Part shown: one piece after another, positions 15,318 to 20,699 of the stretch | Numbering within the stretch: position 1 is the first letter of the stretch | Layout of the letters: every line of letters starts with the position of its first letter | Source of the DNA: Candidatus Schekmanbacteria bacterium RIFCSPLOWO2_02_FULL_38_14 | Lineage (GTDB): Bacteria; Schekmanbacteria; GWA2-38-11 | Assembly (NCBI GenBank): GCA_001790855.1 | Contig: MGDH01000032.1 | Span: forward strand, 1-20,699 | Reading direction: 5' to 3' | Length of the DNA: 20,699 nucleotides | Made by a program: the position numbers and the translations under genes | Notes under the pieces: generated by a model | The model's input: the letters and a program-made list of their open reading frames with translations, nothing else | Databases searched by the model: none | Told to the model about the DNA's origin: nothing

Positions 15318-15893
15318 ATGTTAGAGAGTCTATATATTGCAAAATCAAAAATCAGGCAGGGTTTGCTAACTTTATTCTTCACAAATCCATCGCAAAGGTA
15401 TTATTTAAGAGAGATCCACCGTATTTTAGGCTATTCCGCTGGCAGCATAAGGAGGGAGCTTTTAAGATTCCAAAATGACAAATTATTTAATACCAATAGT
15501 GTTGGAAACCTGCTTTACTATTCATTAAATATCAGCCACCCTTTATTTAAAGAACTAAAAAGTATTGTTTCTAAAACAGTTGGTGTTGAAGGAAGCCTGA
15601 AAGAAGCATTGTCATCCGTTAAAAAGATAAAGATAGCCTTTATCTATGGTTCTTTTGCTGCAAAGCGTGAAAAGGCTATCAGCGACATAGACCTTATGAT
15701 AATAGGGGAAGCTGATATCTCTCATCTAAATGAAAAAATTATTGGATTAGAAAAAAAGCTTAAAAGAGAGATAAATCCGACAATCTATTCCTTGAAAGAG
15801 TATAGAGCTAAGAAAAGGGCTAAAAGTGGGTTCATTCTGGAGTTGTTGAAAAGCCCAAAAATAATGTTGATAGGCAAAAAAGATGATTTATAG
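15318..15893 (+). CDS. Winged-helix MNT-type nucleotidyltransferase (probable antitoxin)
   Basis: 191 residues in two parts. Residues ~10-75 look like a winged helix (SQRYYLREIHRILGYSAGSI, then RRELLRF). Residues ~85-190 are a minimal nucleotidyltransferase with the exact GS-x10-DxD pattern: Gly111-Ser112 ... Asp123, Asp125 (YGSFAAKR; ISDIDLMI). In MntA/HepT (type VII) systems the nucleotidyltransferase adds AMP groups to the HEPN toxin and so silences it. Classical MntA lacks the DNA-binding part, so this version may combine antidote and repressor in one chain. TGGAG lies 5 bases before the ATG. It overlaps the HEPN gene by 11 bases, so their translation is coupled. Confidence 0.85.
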   Translation: MLESLYIAKSKIRQGLLTLFFTNPSQRYYLREIHRILGYSAGSIRRELLRFQNDKLFNTNSVGNLLYYSLNISHPLFKELKSIVSKTVGVEGSLKEALSSVKKIKIAFIYGSFAAKREKAISDIDLMIIGEADISHLNEKIIGLEKKLKREINPTIYSLKEYRAKKRAKSGFILELLKSPKIMLIGKKDDL

Positions 15894-16353
15894 AGACTCA
15901 AAAGAAAAGCTTTCAAAAGAAGGATTAATTAAAAAATCTCCTGTTGATTACAAGGCTATAGAGAACCTGATGAAGAGAGCGTATATTGACCTAAAAACAG
16001 CTAAGAGGAATATAGAGGATGACCAAGAATGTGCTTATAACTGTGCCTATAATGCCATGTTACGCTCTGGGCTTGCTTTAATGTTTAGCGAAGGATTCAG
16101 GCCAGAAATTAAAGATAAGCATCTAACTATTGTTAGATTTGCAAGTTCAGTTTTAGGAGATGAGTTTGAAAAACTTATTAACAATTATGATTTCATGAGA
16201 AGAAAAAGGCATCGCTTTATCTATGAACCTGATATTCCGTGCTCGAGAAAAGAAGCTGAAGATGCTATAAATACTGCTGAGGAATTTGTTAGTAAAATTT
16301 CTAAACTAATAAGAGAAAAGATGCCGCAAAAAGAGTTCAACTTTAAAAAATAA
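15883..16353 (+). CDS. HEPN-domain protein (probable toxin RNase)
   Basis: 156 residues, mostly helical: a HEPN core at about 22-145 (YKAIENLMKRAYIDLKTAKR; CAYNCAYNAMLRSGLALMF). The usual HEPN catalytic signature R-x4-6-H appears here as RRKRH with a following Tyr (FMRRKRHRFIYEP; Arg106, Arg107, His110, Tyr114), i.e. a shorter arginine-histidine spacing than in HepT (RX4HXY). The enzyme may therefore use a variant site, or may have a role other than RNA cleavage. It is coupled to the nucleotidyltransferase gene ahead of it. Toxin function is inferred from the pairing; AMPylation of Tyr114 is a testable guess. Confidence 0.8.
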   Translation: MIYRDSKEKLSKEGLIKKSPVDYKAIENLMKRAYIDLKTAKRNIEDDQECAYNCAYNAMLRSGLALMFSEGFRPEIKDKHLTIVRFASSVLGDEFEKLINNYDFMRRKRHRFIYEPDIPCSRKEAEDAINTAEEFVSKISKLIREKMPQKEFNFKK

Positions 16354-16389
16354 AAGGTCTCCTTATCAATAGATTATTTTATAAAAAAA

Positions 16390-16464
<75 letters not shown>

Positions 16465-16579
16465 GGATTAATAAAAAGGCAATAGGCAATAGGCAAAAGG
16501 CATTAGGCAAAAGACAAAAATTATTTAATCTCCAATTTTTTCATTAAGCTAATTAACATTTTGATATTTTCAACTTGTA

Positions 16580-16743
16580 ATTCCCTGTGGTCTTGCCACA
16601 GGGTTACCTTATACATTCCTCCCCCTTGATGGGGGAGGATTAAGGTGGGGGTGATTACCTGATTATGTTTTCACCCTCCCCTTAGTCCCCTCCCATCAAG
16701 GGAGGGGAGATTTTGGGATTCCCTGTGGTCTTGCCACAGGGTA
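16580..16743. repeat. Composite repeat: palindromic direct repeats around a long GC-rich hairpin
   Basis: Two copies of a 26-base unit (16580-16605 and 16718-16743), each containing CCCTGTGG-tcttg-CCACAGGG, flank a long inverted repeat. Its left arm (16617-16654: CTCCCCCTTGATGGGGGAGG, then TTAAGGTGGGGGTG) pairs with the right arm (16672-16709) around an 18-base AT-rich loop. The inner hairpin resembles dispersed CCTCCCTTGATGGGAGG elements. It abuts the stop codon of the four-helix gene. Confidence 0.75.
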
Positions 16744-16745
16744 GT

Positions 16746-17081
16746 TCATTTATTTAATTTTTCTATCTTTTCCAGTGTATCCTTTTGCAAACCATTAGTT
16801 AATTTCTTTGAGTCCTTAAAAATCTGTATCCAGTTATCACTTTCATGCGCTGATTTTAAAGCAATATTTAAATATCTTCTATATTTTTTACTGCTGTAAC
16901 TTCCAAAACCCTCTGCGATATTTGCACTTACTGAACTAATTGAACGCAAAAACTGAACAGATATTACATTTAAAATCTGATTTTTTGGCAAACATTCAAG
17001 CAACTCAATTGAAAGTAATATTGCTTCATGAGACTTTTGCCAAACTATTAAGTCCTTATAATTTTTTATTTCTCCTTTCAC
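16746..17081 (-). CDS. Four-helix-bundle protein (S23/IVP family)
   Basis: About 111 residues of the four-helix-bundle family, first known from proteins encoded in intervening sequences of 23S rRNA genes and related in fold to Avd of diversity-generating retroelements. Signature: YKDLIVWQKSHEAILLSIEL at the N-terminus, QFLRSISSVSANIAEGFGSY in the middle, KKYRRYLNIALKSAHESDNW after it. I start at GTG (17081). The longer open frame continues into tRNA-Val and cannot be real there. AAAGGAGA lies just inside that start, so a shorter non-ATG start near the conserved KNYKDL is possible. The gene sits between a composite repeat and tRNA-Val, not in rRNA. Biochemical role unknown. Confidence 0.78.
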   Translation of the reverse strand: MKGEIKNYKDLIVWQKSHEAILLSIELLECLPKNQILNVISVQFLRSISSVSANIAEGFGSYSSKKYRRYLNIALKSAHESDNWIQIFKDSKKLTNGLQKDTLEKIEKLNK

Positions 17082-17103
17082 TATTGCCTTTTGCCTATTG
17101 CCT
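17081..17103 (-). repeat. GGCAATAGGCAAAAGGCAATAG repeat, inverted copy
   Basis: Same word family as 15186-15211 and 16473-16513, in the opposite orientation. Here it fills the gap between tRNA-Val and the four-helix gene, so every copy in the window is next to a tRNA gene. Confidence 0.6.
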
Positions 17104-17110
17104 AAATTAG

Positions 17111-17183
17111 TAGGCGGAACAGGGATCGAACCTGCGACATCAGCCTTGTAAGGGCTGCGCTCTCCCAACTGAGCTATCCGCCC
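17111..17183 (-). tRNA. tRNA-Val (UAC)
   Basis: The 73-mer folds as a cloverleaf: acceptor GGGCGGA with UCCGCCU (G-U at the first pair), D-arm GCUC...GAGC, anticodon arm CAGCC-CUUACAA-GGCUG with anticodon UAC, T-arm GCAGG-UUCGAUC-CCUGU, discriminator A, no encoded CCA. Confidence 0.93.
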
Positions 17184-17324
17184 AAATTCGTGAAGTGCTT
17201 TTTATTAGACTTTTTCACGCTTGTCAAGACTTATTGTTTATTTGCACGTTAGATACCAATTTCCTTTCTAAAACAGAATGCTGAACTGCAAACTTTTTAA
17301 AGAATTTACCCTCTTTATTGATGA

Positions 17325-17477
17325 AAAAGTAGAGGAAAATTTGAAAGATATTTCAAACTCCATGATGGTTCAAATGTTGATGGAATCAAGGCAAACCTGA
17401 AAGATGGGATTTTAAAGATTATGGTGTCAAAGGGTGACCATATCAGATCAAAGACAATTGATATAACAACTGTATGA
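17325..17477 (+). pseudogene. 3' remnant of a small heat-shock protein (Hsp20) gene
   Basis: After an in-frame TGA, the frame reads RGKFERYFKLHDGSNVDGIK and continues ANLKDGILKIMVSK to a stop, ending DITTV. This is the second half of an alpha-crystallin domain (…F.R.F.L...VD...I.A...DGIL.I..PK). About 50 codons remain of a usual ~145, with no start codon. The terminator at 17497 probably belonged to it. No intact copy is in the window. Confidence 0.75.
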
Positions 17478-17496
17478 AGAAAAATTTTAGGGAAGG

Positions 17497-17533
17497 AAGG
17501 AGGTAATTCGATTGCCTCCTTTATGTTTTTTTA
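17497..17533 (+). terminator. Rho-independent terminator
   Basis: 11-base arms AAGGAGGTAAT (17497-17507) and ATTGCCTCCTT (17511-17521) pair fully with one G-U, with a TCG loop, followed by TATGTTTTTTT. The T-run is on the + strand, so it ends transcription from the Hsp20-remnant side. It overlaps the stop of the convergent glycosyltransferase gene. Confidence 0.85.
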
Positions 17534-18519
17534 ATAATATTTTTGCAGGCTTCAAAAACCTCATTAACATCTATTAACTCAATGCATTTTTGTTGAGCAC
17601 AGGAAGACATTTTTTCTCTGCTGCAAGGGGAACAACTTATTTCTTTATAGATTATTCTTATATTGTTTCCTGTTGGTTTCCATACATTGACATTTGTTGG
17701 GCCAAAAATTGCAATCACAGGAATGCCAACAGCAGAAGCAAGATGAGTAATACCTGAATCATTGCCTATGTAAAGACTGCATTTTTCTAATATTGATGCT
17801 AACTCTATGAGAGAAAGTCCTGAGGCATTTATAAAGCAGTTTTTTTCTTTAATAATTTTAGGGCTTTCTGCAGGACCTGACAGCAACAGTATGTTACAAT
17901 TAAATTCATTTTTTAATTTCTCTGAAAGCTTAACAAAATTATCAAAGCTCCAGTTTTTCTTCTTGCTTCCGCTGCCGGGATGGATTGCAACATAATAATT
18001 TTTCTGGTTAATAGATAATTTTGATTTGATAAAATTATCTGCAAACTTACGGTCCTGCTTATTTAAAAAAATCTTTGGCTTTTTAATGTTAAGTTCAATT
18101 CCAAGCGGTTTAATAATTTTGCTGTATTCTATTGTTGCATGCTCTTTAAAGGCTTCAGGAGACGGTTTGTCGAGGGAATAAATCTTCTCTGCACCAGTTC
18201 TTTTGAGATTTTTCAAGAAAATCCCTTCGCGGTCATTTAAAAATGTAAATATTATTTGGAATGATTTAAAATATTTCACCAAGGAATCAGGAAGATTATC
18301 TTTTTCCAGAAAAAAATTTGAAAGGCTATTTATCTCAATAGAAATTCCTTTATTCACATAAAATCTGTTTTCTGCAAGTCCTAAAATTTCACTTTTCCCC
18401 ATAAGTTCTATATATCCTTGCGGGGATTTTTTTCTTATTGCAAAAAGAGTTGGCAGAGAAAGGATGAAGTCCCCTATGGAACTGCTGTTTATAATAAGAA
18501 TCCTTTCTGAGTAATTCAT
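17521..18519 (-). CDS. Glycosyltransferase family 9 (heptosyltransferase-like)
   Basis: GT-B fold transferase of the ADP-heptose:LPS heptosyltransferase family, acting at the cytoplasmic face of the inner membrane in outer-membrane polysaccharide synthesis. N-terminal ILIINSSSIGDFILSLPTL is the acceptor-side glycine-loop signature; VAIHPGSGSKKKNWSFDNF opens the second domain; and YIGNDSGITHLASAVGIP with IFGPTNVNVWKP is the nucleotide-sugar site. The C-terminal Cys cluster (SCSPCSREKMSSCAQQKC) is common in this family. I start at ATG 18519 (332 residues) because it opens directly with the first strand. A TTG at 18567 would add 16 residues of no family likeness. It is not in a visible LPS cluster, so the sugar it transfers is unknown. 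Confidence 0.87.
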   Translation of the reverse strand: MNYSERILIINSSSIGDFILSLPTLFAIRKKSPQGYIELMGKSEILGLAENRFYVNKGISIEINSLSNFFLEKDNLPDSLVKYFKSFQIIFTFLNDREGIFLKNLKRTGAEKIYSLDKPSPEAFKEHATIEYSKIIKPLGIELNIKKPKIFLNKQDRKFADNFIKSKLSINQKNYYVAIHPGSGSKKKNWSFDNFVKLSEKLKNEFNCNILLLSGPAESPKIIKEKNCFINASGLSLIELASILEKCSLYIGNDSGITHLASAVGIPVIAIFGPTNVNVWKPTGNNIRIIYKEISCSPCSREKMSSCAQQKCIELIDVNEVFEACKNIIKKT

Positions 18520-18589
18520 CTTTTCAAACAATAATTTATCAGGAACTGAATATCGTTGAAAAAACAAAGTGTTGACGCAATCTTAAATC

Positions 18590-18636
18590 AGCTGAAAACT
18601 GTAACCTTAATCTATACATTCTATCAGTTTTCAGCT
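18590..18636. repeat. Inverted repeat AGCTGAAAACTG / CAGTTTTCAGCT
   Basis: Perfect 12-base arms at 18590-18601 and 18625-18636 in the divergent gap between the glycosyltransferase and DUF4321 genes. The right arm touches the -35 box of the DUF4321 promoter, so it could also be an operator. Confidence 0.55.
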
Positions 18637-18665
18637 TGACAGATAAAAATTCTTGTTAATATAAT
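18636..18665 (+). promoter_or_regulatory. Strong sigma70 promoter for DUF4321-yhaM
   Basis: TTGACA (18636-18641), 18-base spacer, TATAAT (18660-18665): both boxes are exact consensus. It implies a leader of about 95 bases before DUF4321. Confidence 0.75.
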
Positions 18666-18768
18666 TCCAATACGTATTGTTTTGTAGATTAAAAGAATAT
18701 TTACTATTAATAACCAATAAAAATCTTGTCAAGGATGAACAGAAGATAAATATTGCAGGGAGGTTTAG

Positions 18769-19035
18769 ATGAAGAATAGTTCCGGTGTCTGGCTCTTTAT
18801 AGTAATAGTCCTTTTTGGGATGCTCATAGGGAATTTTTTAACAGAGCTTATTTTGTTAATTCCCTTAAATACATTGACTAAAATTTTCTCAACCGGTTTT
18901 CCAATCAGTTTGCGCGATACAAATTTTGATATGAAGATTATTCAGCTTACATTTGGGTTTGTATTAAAAATAAATATAGGAAGCGTTCTCGGGATTTTTC
19001 TTGGAATATATTTGTTTCGCTGGGTAAGCAAATAG
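18769..19035 (+). CDS. DUF4321 membrane protein
   Basis: An 88-residue inner-membrane protein with two hydrophobic helices (about 9-31 and 66-84) joined by a loop with the family pattern STGFPISLRDTNFDMKIIQL and TFGFVLKINIGSVLGI. DUF4321 proteins are widespread in Firmicutes and Deltaproteobacteria-like genomes, and their function is not known. AGGGAGG lies a few bases before the ATG. The gene ends 9 bases before yhaM, whose ribosome-binding site overlaps its stop, so the pair is co-transcribed from the strong promoter upstream. Confidence 0.8.
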   Translation: MKNSSGVWLFIVIVLFGMLIGNFLTELILLIPLNTLTKIFSTGFPISLRDTNFDMKIIQLTFGFVLKINIGSVLGIFLGIYLFRWVSK

Positions 19036-19044
19036 AGGTTTTAG

Positions 19045-20019
19045 ATGGAAAGAATATCTGTAAAAGAATTAAAACCTGATACTGAGATTACAAGTTCTTT
19101 TGTATTAAGAAATAAACAGGTATTTCAGAAAAAAAATGGTGAGCCTTATCTGCGCTTGACTCTTGGGGATAAAACAGGTGAGATTCAGGCTTTGATGTGG
19201 GATAATCTTCCAAAACCTGAGGATATAAAAGCAGATGAACTCCTAAAGGTTAAGGGAAGGGTGAATAGCTATCAGGGGAAGCTGCAGATTACTATACAAA
19301 AACTTGAAAAAACAGATTTTGGTGATACAAAACCTTCTGAGTTTATGCCTGTTGGAACTCAGGACCCAAACATTCTGCTGTTTTATCTTGAGAAAATAAT
19401 TTCTTCAGTAAAGAATAACAACCTCTCTGACCTGCTTGATTTATTTTTTAAGCAGGAAGATTTTATTAGAGAGTTTTCAGCTTGTCCTGCAGGAAAAACG
19501 CTTCACCATCCTTTCATAGGAGGGCTTCTTGAGCATACGGTTACAGTAGCAAAGATATGCGAGAGTTTATTTTTCCTTTATGATTTTCTGGATTATGACC
19601 TTTTACTCACCTCTGCTCTTCTTCATGATATTGGAAAAATAAAAGAACTTAAATTTTCAAGCTCAATAAGCTACAGCAATGAGGGGAAGCTGCTTGGACA
19701 TATAATTATCGGGGTAGAAATGATAGATGAGAAGATCCGCTTGATTGCTGATTTTCCACAGGAACTTTCTAACCAGTTAAAGCATATTATCCTGAGCCAT
19801 CACGGAGAATATGAATACGGTTCGCCAAAAATGCCAATGACTTTAGAAGCCCTTATTATTCATTATGCAGACAATATAGACGCAAAGGTAAATGGTTTTA
19901 AAATATGGATGGATAACAGGCCGGATTCATCAAATCCAAACTGGACAGAATTCTGGCCTAAGATGGAGCGCTATCTGTTTCGCCCTAAGAATAATGCAAA
20001 AAACATATCAGAGGAATAG
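19045..20019 (+). CDS. yhaM: YhaM-type 3'-5' exoribonuclease (OB fold + HD domain)
   Basis: Cytoplasmic 3'-5' exonuclease acting on RNA (and single-stranded DNA in known members). The N-terminal OB fold spans about 10-90 (YLRLTLGDKTGEIQALMWDN). The HD phosphohydrolase domain spans about 145-310: HHPFIGGLLEHTVTVAK with His164, LLTSALLHDIGKIKEL with the metal pair His194-Asp195, ILSHHGEYEYGSP with His252-His253, and HYADNIDAKVNGF. Length 324 is close to the family's. AGAGG lies 8-10 bases before the ATG, inside the end of DUF4321. All metal ligands visible in known members appear present, so it should be active. Confidence 0.93.
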   Translation: MERISVKELKPDTEITSSFVLRNKQVFQKKNGEPYLRLTLGDKTGEIQALMWDNLPKPEDIKADELLKVKGRVNSYQGKLQITIQKLEKTDFGDTKPSEFMPVGTQDPNILLFYLEKIISSVKNNNLSDLLDLFFKQEDFIREFSACPAGKTLHHPFIGGLLEHTVTVAKICESLFFLYDFLDYDLLLTSALLHDIGKIKELKFSSSISYSNEGKLLGHIIIGVEMIDEKIRLIADFPQELSNQLKHIILSHHGEYEYGSPKMPMTLEALIIHYADNIDAKVNGFKIWMDNRPDSSNPNWTEFWPKMERYLFRPKNNAKNISEE

Positions 20020-20067
20020 ATATTTTAGGACATTTCTGAATTGGTTTGACACATCTAATTATAAGGG

Positions 20068-20096
20068 TTGACAATTGACTAAATAAAATTTAAATT
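20068..20096 (+). promoter_or_regulatory. Candidate tatA promoter
   Basis: TTGACA (20068-20073), 17-base spacer, TAAATT (20091-20096), 82 bases before tatA. A second TTGACA at 20046-20051 has no good partner. Confidence 0.45.
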
Positions 20097-20177
20097 GAAT
20101 TATATAATTATTGCGCAGATAATAGATTTAATTTCAATAATCATATTCAGACTGAAACTTTTTAAGGAGATAAAAAA

Positions 20178-20369
20178 ATGTTTGGCCTTGGAATGCCGGA
20201 GTTAATAGTAGTACTCCTGATAGCTTTTTTAATCTTTGGCGCAAGGAAACTGCCAGAGATAGGAGAAGGGCTTGGAAAGGGCATAAAAAACTTTAAAAAG
20301 TCAATCAAAGAGATTAAAGCTGAGCCCGAGAAAAAGATTGATGGGGAACAGACCAAAGAAGAAAGTTAA
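20178..20369 (+). CDS. tatA: Sec-independent translocase subunit TatA/E
   Basis: Pore-forming subunit of the twin-arginine pathway, which exports folded proteins. The 63-residue chain has the short N-terminus [20 protein letters not shown] (Glu8 in the helix), the hinge [20 protein letters not shown] with its amphipathic helix, and a charged tail. AAGGAG lies 10 bases before the ATG. tatB/tatC are not in the window and the next gene is convergent, so TatA is encoded alone here. Its stop overlaps that of the convergent gene by 4 bases. Confidence 0.94.
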   Translation: MFGLGMPELIVVLLIAFLIFGARKLPEIGEGLGKGIKNFKKSIKEIKAEPEKKIDGEQTKEES

Positions 20370-20699
20370 GGTTTGTAAATCAGTGAAGGTTCTTCTTTCT
20401 TCTTTGCCTCGATAATGCCTTTAATCTTTAGAATGCTTTTCTTCAAAAGCTCTGATAAAAACAGCTTCCTGTCAGGTTCACCAGAATTTTCAGAAATATT
20501 TATAGCTGCAGAGAGCGCAAGCTTTGCCTTTTCTTTTTTTCCTGCCATGTAAAGCACATAAGAAATCTCTTCAAGCTTTCTCTTTAATGTTTCCTTTACG
20601 TTGATATCAAAAACTTCTTTTGATGCCTCAAATATCAGATTTGTGATTCTTTCTTCTTTCTGATACTGATTAATGATAATCCTGCTATTCTCTATTTCT
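20366..20699 (-). CDS. Unidentified protein, C-terminal part (5' end outside window)
   Basis: The frame is open from the right-hand window edge to the stop at 20366, at least 110 residues; internal GTG/ATG codons are not credible starts because the frame continues upstream. The visible part is charged and mostly helical ([60 protein letters not shown]), without membrane segments or recognisable motifs. It resembles the helical C-terminus of a cytoplasmic protein, but I do not recognise the family. Confidence 0.6.
   Translation of the reverse strand, partial: EIENSRIIINQYQKEERITNLIFEASKEVFDINVKETLKRKLEEISYVLYMAGKKEKAKLALSAAINISENSGEPDRKLFLSELLKKSILKIKGIIEAKKKEEPSLIYKP

Noticed and set aside
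17082-17168. N-terminal extension of the four-helix gene up to an ATG at 17168
   Set aside because: The extension is translation of tRNA-Val and the repeat next to it, not protein-coding sequence.

Overview
The window comes from an AT-rich bacterial chromosome. The housekeeping genes are low in GC, while a few accessory genes are visibly richer. A family 9 (heptosyltransferase-like) glycosyltransferase, a putative TPR lipoprotein and TatA point to a Gram-negative-type envelope. The gene set (panD-ribF, rpiB-glyA, dCMP deaminase-nrdR, DUF4321-yhaM) and the many short intergenic palindromes resemble what is seen in Deltaproteobacteria, Nitrospirota and neighbouring uncultured phyla. I cannot fix the phylum from this sequence alone.

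Left part (1-8265), mostly housekeeping: the end of a manganese exporter (mntP), a TPR lipoprotein, a panD-ribF-flippase-like operon, an MBL-fold hydrolase, a DUF433 antitoxin whose DUF5615 toxin survives only as a stub, then rpiB-glyA followed by dCMP deaminase and nrdR (one-carbon and deoxynucleotide metabolism).

Middle part (8262-16743), accessory: a GC-richer ZIP-like transporter carrying a cyclic-nucleotide-binding domain in its central loop; a patch of small toxin-antitoxin-type genes (DUF488, DUF4258-DUF2283, HigA) mixed with remnants of restriction/methylase genes, DUF1016 and a second DUF488; a two-gene restriction-modification system (PLD-family endonuclease plus N6-adenine methyltransferase) with foreign composition; and a wHTH-nucleotidyltransferase/HEPN pair lying between two tRNA-Asp genes. 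A ~65 bp repeat that looks like a portable promoter occurs three times in the decayed patch. Shorter relatives of its AACCGGTT-type box occur at 9717, 11537 and 15005.

Right part (16744-20699): a four-helix-bundle (S23/IVP) gene beside tRNA-Val, an Hsp20 3' remnant with a clear terminator, a family 9 glycosyltransferase, DUF4321-yhaM, tatA, and the 3' part of an unidentified gene.

The most interesting points are the promoter-bearing repeat and the gene wreckage around it, the MNT-HEPN pair with a palindromic operator over its -10 box between duplicated tRNA genes, the sensor-domain ZIP transporter, and a perfect 13-bp-arm inverted repeat ahead of the restriction-modification genes.
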